In this document: piece by piece, positions 1 through 7,371 of the stretch
Numbering within the stretch: the stretch's first letter is position 1
How the letters are laid out: each line of letters begins with the position of its first letter
Assembly (NCBI GenBank): GCA_030445865.1
Contig: JASUSV010000003.1
Location: 49,134-113,133 of the forward strand
Source: Clostridia bacterium
GTDB lineage: Bacteria; Bacillota; DSM-521; Neomoorellales; Neomoorellaceae
Reading direction: 5' to 3'
Length of the DNA: 64,000 nt
Notes under the pieces: generated by a model
Seen by the model: only the letters and a program-made list of their open reading frames with translations
The model's database searches: none
What the model was told of the DNA's origin: nothing
Position numbers and translations under genes: made by a program

Positions 1-422
1 AACAGAGTCCCGGCCTTAAGCATATAATCGACGCTACCGATATAGATGATGCGGCCCTGGAGGAGGCCAAAAAAGGATTTTACGACCGCCGGGTTCTGCA
101 AAACGTGTCCGCTGCTAGACTGGAGCGCTACTTTATCCCCGAGGGGCCGGGGTACCGCCTGAAAAATGAGATTATAAGGAGGGTAAATTTCCGCCACCAT
201 GATCTGCTGACGGATGAATTTGACCGCAATTATCATTTGATCGTCTGCCGCAATGTGACTATTTATTTTACGCCCGAAACCCAGAACAAACTTTACCGCC
301 AGTTTTATCAGTCCTTAGCACCTGGAGGAGTGCTTTTTATCGGTGCAACCGAGAACATTTTTTCCTACCGGGAGATTGGCTTTCAGAAGATAGGTCCCTG
401 GTTTTACCAAAAGGAAGAGTAG
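1..422 (+). CDS. cheR: Chemotaxis protein methyltransferase CheR (3' part)
   Basis: The gene enters from the left edge, so the start codon and N-terminal half lie outside the window. The open frame begins at base 3. CheR transfers methyl groups from S-adenosylmethionine to glutamates on chemoreceptors. The visible part holds the SAM-pocket motif ATDID near base 36, a conserved RYF segment, and the LIVCRNVTIYF strand typical of the methyltransferase core, ending in the usual C-terminal GATEN...F segment. The cheC start follows 12 bases after the stop, which fits one chemotaxis operon with cheC and cheY. Family assignment is firm; only completeness is unknown. Confidence 0.9.
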   Translation, partial: QSPGLKHIIDATDIDDAALEEAKKGFYDRRVLQNVSAARLERYFIPEGPGYRLKNEIIRRVNFRHHDLLTDEFDRNYHLIVCRNVTIYFTPETQNKLYRQFYQSLAPGGVLFIGATENIFSYREIGFQKIGPWFYQKEE

Positions 423-434
423 GAGGAAGAGGAC

Positions 435-1052
435 TTGGCTTCATGGGAGAGCTTAAACGCCCTGCAGCTGGATGCTTTAAAAGAGATCGGGAACATCGGG
501 GCGGGTAACGCGGCCACATCTCTGGCCAATATGTTGGGCCGGCGCGTTCAGATGACGGTGCCCCGGGCGGGCATTCTGCCCCTAAAAGAGATAGTTTCCC
601 TGGTAGGTGAAGAAGAGGAGGCTGTTGCCTGCGTGGAACTTATCGTTTCCGGCCAGGCTCCCAGCAAAATTTTCTTTTTGCTGGCGGAAGAAAGCGCCCT
701 GCTCTTAATCGATTTAATGATGGGCAGGCAGGCAGGAAGCACGCGCACCTTAGACGAGATGGGGGTTTCGGTGCTTTTAGAAGTAGGCAATATCCTGGCC
801 GGCTCTTTTTTAAATGCTTTTGCCGAGTTCAGCAGGCTCACTTTCATCCCTTCGGTACCCGCCTTTGCCTGTGATATGCTGGGCGCGGTTTTGACCTCCG
901 CTTTTCTGGAGAGCGGCTATTTTTCCGATAGGGCCCTGGTAATCGAAACCCAGTTTTACGATGAAACGGTTAAAATAAGCAGTCACTTTTTCTTGGTGCC
1001 AGAAGAACAGGCCCTGGGGACGATTCTCAAGTCCCTCGGGCTGGAAATTTAA
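435..1052 (+). CDS. cheC: CheY-P phosphatase CheC
   Basis: This 205-residue protein belongs to the CheC/CheX/FliY phosphatase family, which dephosphorylates CheY-P and tunes adaptation. Both family active-site helices are present: EIGNIGAGNAATS near residue 18 and EVGNILAGSFLN near residue 118, each with the Glu and Asn that CheC uses. The start is TTG, preceded by AGGAGGAAGAGG; the nearby ATG is out of frame. It sits between cheR and cheY, as in Bacillus and Thermotoga chemotaxis operons. Confidence 0.92.
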   Translation: MASWESLNALQLDALKEIGNIGAGNAATSLANMLGRRVQMTVPRAGILPLKEIVSLVGEEEEAVACVELIVSGQAPSKIFFLLAEESALLLIDLMMGRQAGSTRTLDEMGVSVLLEVGNILAGSFLNAFAEFSRLTFIPSVPAFACDMLGAVLTSAFLESGYFSDRALVIETQFYDETVKISSHFFLVPEEQALGTILKSLGLEI

Positions 1053-1075
1053 TATACGGAGGGATGGCGATAATT

Positions 1076-1438
1076 ATGGGCAAAAGAGTACTAATTGTAG
1101 ATGATGCGGCTTTTATGCGCATGATGATTAAGGACATTCTGGTTAAAAATGGCTATGAAGTTGCCGGCGAGGCCGAAAATGGCTTGCGCGCCGTTCAACT
1201 TTACCAGGAACTAAGACCCGATGTGGTGACCATGGACATTACTATGCCGGAGATGGACGGCATCGCGGCGGTTAAAGCCATTAAAAAGATAGACCCGTCT
1301 GCCCGCATCATTATGTGCAGCGCCATGGGCCAGCAGCTTATGGTTATGGAAGCCATACAGGCCGGAGCCAGAGACTTTGTTGTTAAACCTTTTCAGCAGG
1401 AAAGAGTGCTCCAGGCGCTGGAGAAAGCCCTGGCCTGA
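1076..1438 (+). CDS. cheY: Chemotaxis response regulator CheY
   Basis: A single receiver domain of 120 residues. It carries the acidic pair DD (residues 9-10), the phospho-acceptor Asp in VTMDITMPEMDG, the conserved Ser/Thr in CSAMG and the Lys in VVKPFQ. It should bind FliM and FliY when phosphorylated and switch flagellar rotation. ATG 1076 gives the canonical MGKRVLIVDD start; ATG 1064 is also in frame but lies directly against the GGAGGG ribosome site, so I prefer 1076. The stop overlaps an in-frame ATG upstream of the fliM start. Confidence 0.93.
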   Translation: MGKRVLIVDDAAFMRMMIKDILVKNGYEVAGEAENGLRAVQLYQELRPDVVTMDITMPEMDGIAAVKAIKKIDPSARIIMCSAMGQQLMVMEAIQAGARDFVVKPFQQERVLQALEKALA

Positions 1439-1452
1439 TGGGAGGGGTTGGA

Positions 1453-2439
1453 GTGGCTGAAGTTTTAAGCCAGGCGGAGATCGATTCCTTATTGCAGGCT
1501 CTTACTACCGGCGTAGTTAAGGCAGAAGAGTTGCAAAAGGAAGCGGCGCAGCCCAAAGCAAAACGTTACGATTTCCGCCGGCCGAACAAATTTTCTAAGG
1601 AACACCTTCGTACTCTCTACATGATCCACGAAAATTACGGCCGCCTGGTGGCCAATTTTCTTTCCGCCTATTTAAGGGCCAACGTGCAGATAAAAATCAA
1701 TTCTGTGGAGCAGATGACTTACGAGGATTTTATCGTGTCGTTGCCCACTCCAACTTTAATGACGGTCTTTTCCATGGAACCCTTAAAAGGTTCTGCGGTG
1801 CTGGAGACCAACCTGGCTTTCGTTTTTCCCATTATAGATCTGCTTTTCGGCGGTTCGGGCGAAATGCCGGCCAAAGTAAGGGAGTTAACCGAAATCGAGC
1901 TCCACGTTTTGCGCCGCTTGAGTAGCCGTATCTTAGAGCAACTTATTTATGTATGGTCCGACGTTTACCCCGTCAAGCCCAAAGTGGAATCTGTGGAGAC
2001 CAATCCCCAGTTTGCCCAGGTGATTTCGCCTAATGAGACGGCGGCCATTATTACCCTGGCCAGCAATATTAACGGACACGAGGGTTTGATGAACCTGTGC
2101 CTGCCTTTTATGCTTTTGGAGCCGGTTATCTCTCGGCTGTCGGCCAGCCAGTGGTTTGCCGCCTTAAGGGAAGGCGAGGCCAGGCCCGATTACCGGGATA
2201 AGGTTGCCGCAATCTTAAACAATATCCCTGTAAAATTAATCGCCTATTGCGGCCGCACCCGGCTGACGGTAAGAGAGTTCATCCATTTACAGGAAGGGGA
2301 CGTTATCGCCCTGGACAATTCCATCGGCGACGACCTGGAATTACACGTCGATGGCTACTTGAAATTTAAAGTCCAGCCGGGGCTGGTAGGTAAAAAAATT
2401 GCGGTTCAGGTGACGGAGGTATTGCAAAATGGCAGATAA
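1453..2439 (+). CDS. fliM: Flagellar motor switch protein FliM
   Basis: FliM forms the C-ring of the flagellar motor and receives CheY-P. The N-terminus AEVLSQAEIDSLLQAL is the CheY-P-binding peptide; the middle is the CheC-like domain and the C-terminus is the SpoA/FliN-like domain. The GTG at 1453 is chosen because GGAGGGG lies 6-12 bases upstream and the peptide then starts at the conserved LSQAEID. An in-frame ATG at 1438 would place the ribosome site inside the gene. The 3' end overlaps fliY by 11 bases. Confidence 0.93.
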   Translation: MAEVLSQAEIDSLLQALTTGVVKAEELQKEAAQPKAKRYDFRRPNKFSKEHLRTLYMIHENYGRLVANFLSAYLRANVQIKINSVEQMTYEDFIVSLPTPTLMTVFSMEPLKGSAVLETNLAFVFPIIDLLFGGSGEMPAKVRELTEIELHVLRRLSSRILEQLIYVWSDVYPVKPKVESVETNPQFAQVISPNETAAIITLASNINGHEGLMNLCLPFMLLEPVISRLSASQWFAALREGEARPDYRDKVAAILNNIPVKLIAYCGRTRLTVREFIHLQEGDVIALDNSIGDDLELHVDGYLKFKVQPGLVGKKIAVQVTEVLQNGR

Positions 2440-3496
2440 TTTTCTTTCCCAGGAGGAGATAGACGCCCTTTTGAAAGGAACTTTTAGAGGCGAGGTGGCG
2501 GACAAAGACCTTACCGAGACGGAGAAAGATGTCTTAGGCGAAATCGGCAATATTTCTATGGGGAGCGCGGCCACAACCCTCTCTCAGATTTTAAATAAAA
2601 GAGTAACTATTACTACACCTTCTGTCAGGGTAACGACACCTAAGGAGTTATTTGAAAGTTTTGAAGTACCTTATCTAGCGGTAGAAGTTACGTTTACCGA
2701 GGGTTTAGAAGGAGTCAATCTCCTGATCATAAAGGTCAGCGATGCCTCGGTAATTGCCGACCTGATGATGGGCGGCAGCGGCCTGGCTAAAAGCGAAGTG
2801 CTTACCGAAATACAGATCAGCGCCGTGGCGGAAGCCATGAACCAGATGATCGGTTCGGCAGCCACTTCCATGTCTACCATATTTCAGCGCAGCGTTAAAA
2901 TCTCGCCACCTACCGTTACGCCGGTAGATCTTACGGGCGAAAGCCTGCCTTCGCCCTGGCCGACGGACAGCAAAATCGCCGTCGTATCTTTTAAGATGGA
3001 AATAGAGGGCCTGGTAAACAGCGAAATTATGCAGGTTATGCCCCTGGAAATTGCTAAATTAGAAGCCGATCTGCTATTAAATCCTTCTCAAACCGGCATT
3101 TCGGAAATACCCCCGGCCGGAGATCCCGCTGGAGCGCCGCAGGATTTCGGGGCCGGCGAGGTAGCAATACCTCCGGCTCAGCCCGATGGCAACGGGGAAA
3201 ACCGCCGGCCGCCTGCTGTGGTTGGGGCCAGTGCCCGCAATCTGGACCTAATTTTGGATGTACCTTTGGATATTTCGGTGGTGCTTGGGGAAACCGACAA
3301 GCCTATCCGCGATATTTTAGAATTGGCGCCAGGCGCCATTGTCGAGCTAGAAAGAAACGCCGACGAGCCGGTTGAAATTTTAGTTAACGGCACTTTAATT
3401 GCCCGCGGCGAAGTAGTTATAGTTAATGAAAACTTCGGTGTCCGCATTACCGATATCCTCGATCCCTACGAACGGGTTAATCAGTTGAGGAAATAG
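2429..3496 (+). CDS. fliY: Flagellar switch protein FliY (CheC-like plus FliN domain)
   Basis: This 355-residue protein joins three parts: an N-terminal FliM-like CheY-P-binding peptide (FLSQEEIDALLKG), a CheC-like phosphatase region with two helices (EIGNISMGSAATTL near residue 37, and EAMNQMIGSAATSM), and a C-terminal SpoA/FliN domain from about residue 270 (ILDVPLDISVVLGET). A Pro/Gly-rich linker near residues 225-265 separates them. FliY replaces FliN in Gram-positive and some other motors and also removes phosphate from CheY-P. It overlaps fliM, so translation is likely coupled. It is the last gene of this run before a convergent gene. Confidence 0.93.
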   Translation: MADNFLSQEEIDALLKGTFRGEVADKDLTETEKDVLGEIGNISMGSAATTLSQILNKRVTITTPSVRVTTPKELFESFEVPYLAVEVTFTEGLEGVNLLIIKVSDASVIADLMMGGSGLAKSEVLTEIQISAVAEAMNQMIGSAATSMSTIFQRSVKISPPTVTPVDLTGESLPSPWPTDSKIAVVSFKMEIEGLVNSEIMQVMPLEIAKLEADLLLNPSQTGISEIPPAGDPAGAPQDFGAGEVAIPPAQPDGNGENRRPPAVVGASARNLDLILDVPLDISVVLGETDKPIRDILELAPGAIVELERNADEPVEILVNGTLIARGEVVIVNENFGVRITDILDPYERVNQLRK

Positions 3497-3519
3497 GAGG
3501 CTACACCGATTAAATTTAA

Positions 3520-3545
3520 GGCCGGAAAGTTTAAACTTTCCGGCC
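3520..3545. terminator. Perfect 26-base palindrome between convergent genes
   Basis: A perfect inverted repeat (GGCCGGAAAGTTT and its complement, with no spacer) sits between the ends of fliY and the minus-strand SASP gene. On the minus strand it is followed by TTAAATTTAAT, so it may terminate the SASP transcript. On the plus strand there is no U-run. A bidirectional transcription end is the simplest reading. Confidence 0.6.
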
Positions 3546-3554
3546 GGTGTGCAG

Positions 3555-3731
3555 CTAGCGGTTATTCACCAGGCTGCGTTCTGCCCTTTCAATGGCCAGC
3601 CGTACCAGGTTACCGCATTGCCGGGAAGGTACGCTGCCCCAGCCCTCGGTAGCCACAGTATCGGCGACACCCAGCTCTTTGGCCAATTCCCATTTGAGAG
3701 CATCAGACATGATCCCACGTCTGCGCGCCAT
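3555..3731 (-). CDS. Small acid-soluble spore protein, alpha/beta type
   Basis: A 58-residue protein starting MARRRGIMSDALKWELAKE and containing GVADTV, EGWG, the SRQCGNLVRLAIERAE helix and a short basic tail. This matches the alpha/beta SASP family, which coats and protects DNA in the dormant spore and is degraded by GPR at germination. AAGGAGG lies eight bases before the ATG. It faces fliY and ends just before the palindrome at 3520-3545. Expression would be expected in the forespore under SigG, but I could not define a convincing promoter. Confidence 0.9.
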   Translation of the reverse strand: MARRRGIMSDALKWELAKELGVADTVATEGWGSVPSRQCGNLVRLAIERAERSLVNNR

Positions 3732-3890
3732 GGCCCAACCTCCTTAAATTTTTTGCTGCACACCTTATTTTATTTTTTACCTTGTTTAAGGGCCTCATGC
3801 TGGCTTTTTTATGGTTGGGCTGCGCATAACCTGGTGGCTCGCTTAAAAATTAAAAATTGGCCGCGTTTATAGGGCCCGGTCGCCTGCTTT

Positions 3891-4379
3891 TTAGTGGATT
3901 TTGACGTCATCGGCTCCGTGATTTTGTAAAATTTTTTGGGCTTCGTCGGCCTTCCGTTCGTTGGCGCGGACGGAAACCATAATTTTTCCCTGGCGCACTT
4001 CGTTTTCGTAGCGCCGTCCTTCGGCTTCCGGGATGCCCCAGTCAAGGAGACCGCCGGCGATCCCGCCGGTGGCTGCCCCCGAAAGAAGGCCGGCGATGGG
4101 GCCGGCAGCGATAAGAGGCCCTAGACCCGGTAATACGAGAGCTCCGGCGCCGGCGGCCAGCCCGGCTAAACCTCCGAGTACGCTCCCGGTGGTAATGCCG
4201 TCGCCTATACCTCCGGTATCAATACCCATGTTTAGGCCCCCTTCGGCGGTGCCCTCCTGGCGGCCCTTATTGCGGGCGAGAAGGGAAATTTCTCGGTCAA
4301 AGCCTGCCCGGCGCAGGTCGCTGACGGCTTCTTTAGCTACCTGTTCGGACCTGAAAATCCCCACTACTGTTCTGGTCAC
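3891..4379 (-). CDS. General stress protein 17M-like protein (YflT-type domain, glycine-rich)
   Basis: A 162-residue protein with an N-terminal alpha/beta segment (MTRTVVGIFRSEQVAKEAV) as in the YflT/GSP17M heat-stress domain. A glycine-rich double hydrophobic stretch follows at about residues 65-112 (GGLAGLAAGAG, GLLSGAATGGIAGGLL), and a second short alpha/beta module closes the protein (KIMVSVRANERKADEAQKIL). The glycine-zipper middle suggests membrane contact. Its start is GTG with GGAGG eight bases upstream. The exact role is unknown in this family; stress response is an inference from similarity. Confidence 0.72.
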   Translation of the reverse strand: MTRTVVGIFRSEQVAKEAVSDLRRAGFDREISLLARNKGRQEGTAEGGLNMGIDTGGIGDGITTGSVLGGLAGLAAGAGALVLPGLGPLIAAGPIAGLLSGAATGGIAGGLLDWGIPEAEGRRYENEVRQGKIMVSVRANERKADEAQKILQNHGADDVKIH

Positions 4380-4439
4380 TCCACTAACCTCCTTAATTTG
4401 TTTAAACCACGCTCTTATTATTGCCGAATTCGCGTTTTA

Positions 4440-4457
4440 AAATGCAATATTGCATTT
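4440..4457. promoter_or_regulatory. 18-base perfect palindrome between divergent genes
   Basis: A perfect palindrome, AAATGCAATATTGCATTT, lies in the 200-base region between the divergent stress-protein gene (minus strand) and the geranylgeranyl-reductase-like gene (plus strand). On the minus strand its TTGCAT half could serve as a -35 element. Its symmetry and position suggest an operator; the regulator is unknown. Confidence 0.45.
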
Positions 4458-4579
4458 CCCTTGCCGGCGGACATAATTAATTATGGAGCCAAAAGTTTTC
4501 AGCACCCGCCCAAACTCCAGAATTAAAGGCCTGGGCTCGAGGCTGCAGCTAATAGCTAAGATAAAAAGGGGTTATTTGC

Positions 4580-5710
4580 ATGCGCTGGGACGTAATTGTG
4601 GTCGGAGGCGGCCCCGCCGGAGCGACGGTGGCGCGAAATCTAGCTACCCGGGGCATTCGTTGCCTTTTGCTGGAAAAGAAAAAAATGCCGCGCTATAAGC
4701 CTTGCGGCGGGGGTTTGACAGTTAAAACGATGAAAGAGCTTGAAGAGTTGCCGGCGGATTTAGTGCAGGATCAAACACAAAAAATTATTTTTTGTCATCG
4801 CGGAAAACAGCCTTTTGAACTGACTTTTCCGGAGCCGGTTCTCACCATGGTTATGCGTAATGATCTGGATGATTTTCTTTTTAAAAAGGCCGCCCAGGCC
4901 GGAGCAGAAGTAAAAGACGGTCTGGCGGTTGAGGCAGTTAGCGAAAATTGTGACGGGGTAGAAGTTAGGGCAGGAGGAGAGATTTATCAGGGCCGATTTT
5001 TAGTCGGCGCTGACGGCGCCCGGAGCGTAGTAGCCAGGCAGCTCGGTCTGAACCCCGTCCGTTCCCAGGGGATAACGCTGGAATGCGAGTTTCCTGTTGG
5101 GGAAGAGGTTCTCGCCCGTTACCGCCGCAGCGTATTACTGAGTTACGGTGGCATTCCCGGCGGCTACGCCTGGGTCTTTCCGAAGAAAAAACACCTTTCG
5201 GTAGGAATAGGCTCTTTTAACCACCGCTTACGCAAATTAAAGACTTACTTGGAGAACTTTTTAAAGGATCTGGGCCTGCCCCTCCCTCCTCCCGGTACCT
5301 GCCGGGCGGCCCTCCTGCCTACGGCTACCGGCGCCAGGTCGATTTTGCATAGCCAGCGGGCTTTAGTTACCGGCGATGCCGCCGGCCTGGCGGACCCCTT
5401 TACCGGGGAAGGCATTTATTATGCCCTGCGTAGCGCCAGGCTGGCTACCCAGGTGCTGGAACAGGCCTTAGCGGGTGAAGTTACCCTCGAAGCTTACAGC
5501 TTACGGATAGCCGGGGAGCTTTTGCCGGAATTAAGGCGGGCCGCCCAGATCGCCCGGGTGGTTTACCGGTTGACGCCTGTTGTCCATCGCCTGGTCCTGG
5601 CCAACCAGCAGGTGGCCGGCTGCCTGCTGGCGGTGCTCTGCGGCCGCTCCACTTACAGCGAACTATGGCAATACCTCAGGGGGAAGTACAGCCTTTTTAG
5701 GGGGGCTTAA
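4580..5710 (+). CDS. Geranylgeranyl reductase family FAD-dependent oxidoreductase
   Basis: A 376-residue flavoprotein of the geranylgeranyl reductase family, which saturates isoprenoid chains or reduces related substrates. It has the N-terminal dinucleotide fold VIVVGGGPAGATVARNLA, the KPCGGG motif near residue 40 typical of this family, the middle FLVGADGARSVVARQ motif, and the third FAD motif LVTGDAAGLADPFTGEGI near residue 265. The substrate could be a quinone side chain or a polyprenyl lipid; the sequence does not decide. ATG 4580 follows AAGGGG at good spacing. It stands alone on the plus strand. Confidence 0.85.
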   Translation: MRWDVIVVGGGPAGATVARNLATRGIRCLLLEKKKMPRYKPCGGGLTVKTMKELEELPADLVQDQTQKIIFCHRGKQPFELTFPEPVLTMVMRNDLDDFLFKKAAQAGAEVKDGLAVEAVSENCDGVEVRAGGEIYQGRFLVGADGARSVVARQLGLNPVRSQGITLECEFPVGEEVLARYRRSVLLSYGGIPGGYAWVFPKKKHLSVGIGSFNHRLRKLKTYLENFLKDLGLPLPPPGTCRAALLPTATGARSILHSQRALVTGDAAGLADPFTGEGIYYALRSARLATQVLEQALAGEVTLEAYSLRIAGELLPELRRAAQIARVVYRLTPVVHRLVLANQQVAGCLLAVLCGRSTYSELWQYLRGKYSLFRGA

Positions 5711-5789
5711 AAAAGCCGGCCGTGAGTTGCTTGTCGGTGGGACGCCTTGCTCCATGTGTCGTGAAAACGCGTTTCGGCTAAGAGGTGGT

Positions 5790-5882
5790 GGATACGGGCT
5801 GAGGGCGAGCGATTTGAGGTGGGAAGATACTTGTGCAGAACCAAAGGCTTTGCGGCGGTAAACGGGATGGAGCAACGGCGGC
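5790..5882 (+). repeat. Second repeat family, copy A
   Basis: This stretch shares two conserved blocks with the reverse complement of 52297-52388: an outer block of the form GATACGGGCTGAGGGCGA...TTTGAGG and an inner block GCGGCGGTAAACGGGATGG followed by RGCRACGG. The roughly 35 bases between the blocks differ. In both places it lies beside a copy of the 255 bp MITE. No protein is evident. The rest of 5711-5940 shows nothing else I can name. Confidence 0.6.
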
Positions 5883-5940
5883 CTCTTTAGAAACGATCAG
5901 TCGCGGTTTCCGGGGATTTGTCGGATTAAGCTTACCTATT

Positions 5941-6195
5941 GGTGCTTCCGAAAGAAGTATGAAAATGCCGGGGATGCTGGCGTAAGGCGACTTTGGGCGA
6001 GCCCTGCGAGCCGTTGGCGAAACCGAGCCCGGAGGCGGGGCCGAGGACAGAGAGGCCTGCGGCCGGCCACTGAGGCAAGGATGCCGAATTGGCCGGGAAC
6101 CCCGCCGGAGGGCGAGGGGGAGCCATACGGATCGCTGGCAAGCCCATCTGGAGCCGTCGCCAGCGCCCCGGCACGGAGAATGTTTCGGAAGCATC
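5941..6195 (+). mobile_element. MITE-like element, copy 1 (255 bp)
   Basis: A non-coding element starting GGTGCTTCCGAAAG and ending TTTCGGAAGCATC; these termini are inverted repeats. Just inside lie TGCCGGGG-GCTGGCG and its complement, so the ends can form a long hairpin. The direct repeat ACCTATT flanks both sides (5934-5940 and 6196-6202). The last two bases of the element plus the first base of the right repeat form the TGA stop of the minus-strand Na/Pi transporter gene. Five other copies occur in the window. Confidence 0.88.
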
Positions 6196-7123
6196 ACCTA
6201 TTTTCCGGCAAGATCCAGGTGGTGACCCCGGCCAGAGCGCCTACCAGGGGCAGGGCGGCGAGGGAAGTAGCCACGTTAAAGAAAGTGTGAAAATGGGCTA
6301 TCTGCCTGGCCATCGAAGGGGAGAGCCAGGATAAAAAAGAGCTTATGATGCCCAAGAAAGGAAGGAAAATGAAGGCCCCGAAGATGTTAAGTAAAAAATG
6401 AGCCAGGGCCGTCTGCTGAGCGGCTCGGGAAGCAAAAACGGCGGCTGCAAGGGCGGTTATGCAGGTACCGATATTGGCCCCCAGCACCACGGTCAGGGCT
6501 GCAGGCAAGGGCAACAGCCCCTGGGCAGCCAATATCATAGTCAGGCTGGTTACAGCGCTGCTGGAATGCAGTAGGGCGGTTACGATTACGCCCGCCAGGA
6601 GTCCCTGCCAGGGGGAGGCTGCGGCAGCCGCCAGGGGGCCTAATAAGGCGGGCGCTTCCCTCCAGGGTTGCAGGGCCTGGGTCAGCAAAGATAGGCTGAG
6701 AAAGATCATCCCGGTGCCAAGAAGGGTTAAACCCAGGGGACGGCTGCGTGCCGGTATAAGGAGCAAGAGGGAAACAAGCAGCATGGGTAGGGCCAATTCC
6801 TCCAGGTCGAAGGCCAGAATTTGTACCGTAACGCAGGTTCCGATGTTGGCGCCGAGGATGAGACCCAGGCTTTGCCGGAAGGAAATTAGGCCGGCATCAA
6901 CAAGCCCAACGGTAAAGACGGTTGCGGCGGTGCTGGACTGTACCAGAGCCGTGGCCAGCGTACCCCAGCAGAGACCTCGCCAGGGAGTAGAGGCTGCCCG
7001 GCGCAAGATTTGCTCGAAGCGGTGCCGGGCCATGCCTGCCAGACCTTGCCGTAAAAACTGCATACCCATCAAAAGCAGGCCTACACCCAAACTCAACTGC
7101 AGTAAAGCTATAGACAAGGCCAT
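6194..7123 (-). CDS. Na+/phosphate cotransporter family protein (NptA/PhoU-less)
   Basis: A 309-residue integral membrane protein with the two inverted Na/Pi-cotransporter repeats. Each repeat carries a serine-rich re-entrant motif (LVQSSTAATVFTVG near residue 60, LLHSSSAVTSLTMI near residue 185) followed by GANIGTC. It should move phosphate or a related anion with sodium. The usual C-terminal PhoU-like domain is absent, so this is the short form. AGGAGG-type site GGGAGG precedes the ATG. The stop codon is formed by the junction with MITE copy 1; without the insertion the frame would end TAA at the same residue. Confidence 0.88.
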   Translation of the reverse strand: MALSIALLQLSLGVGLLLMGMQFLRQGLAGMARHRFEQILRRAASTPWRGLCWGTLATALVQSSTAATVFTVGLVDAGLISFRQSLGLILGANIGTCVTVQILAFDLEELALPMLLVSLLLLIPARSRPLGLTLLGTGMIFLSLSLLTQALQPWREAPALLGPLAAAAASPWQGLLAGVIVTALLHSSSAVTSLTMILAAQGLLPLPAALTVVLGANIGTCITALAAAVFASRAAQQTALAHFLLNIFGAFIFLPFLGIISSFLSWLSPSMARQIAHFHTFFNVATSLAALPLVGALAGVTTWILPENR

Positions 7124-7141
7124 TTCCTCCCTTTTGAGTTA

Positions 7142-7260
7142 CCCCGGTGCGCGGGGGATAGCCCAGCCTTCCTGGGGCTTGTTTAGGTTTTGCCAGGGTG
7201 CTATACTTAAAAACGTAGAGCACGCCCTCTAGTACATACGGTAGAGGGTAATTTTTTATG
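7142..7260. other. Structured intergenic region between divergent genes
   Basis: On the plus strand, TTGTTT (7179-7184) and TATACT (7202-7207) are 17 bases apart and could be a promoter. About 20 bases later CCCTCTA (7225-7231) pairs with TAGAGGG (7242-7248), followed by TAATTTTTT, which looks like an intrinsic terminator. TAGAG at 7216-7220 could instead pair with the CTCTA at 7227-7231 and block the terminator, as in an attenuator. On the minus strand, GC hairpins (for example CCCCG...CGGGG at 7143-7157) lie just before the transporter ribosome site. I could not match a known riboswitch class. Confidence 0.4.
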
Positions 7261-7371
7261 CTTTTTTCCGTTTATTGATGTTTATAAAGAGGATTTTTCC
7301 TCACGAAAAAGAATTAGTAATAAAATACACCATTTGAATTTACCATATTTTGTTAAAAAGAGGGGGAGATC

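Noticed and set aside
5778..6197. Minus-strand frames across MITE copy 1, and similar frames across the other copies (for example 48110-48373 and 17671-17979)
   Set aside because: They arise because the repeat happens to be open in that frame. Variants between copies change the frames, and no ribosome site or family match is seen.
6459..7232. Plus-strand frame of 257 codons opposite the Na/Pi transporter
   Set aside because: The translation is Arg/Pro/Lys-rich without any fold, and the minus-strand frame has clear family motifs.
7124..7240. Cyclic-di-GMP or cobalamin riboswitch in the Na/Pi transporter leader
   Set aside because: Some short pieces look similar (GGCAAAACC), but the conserved core motifs are not in the right order.
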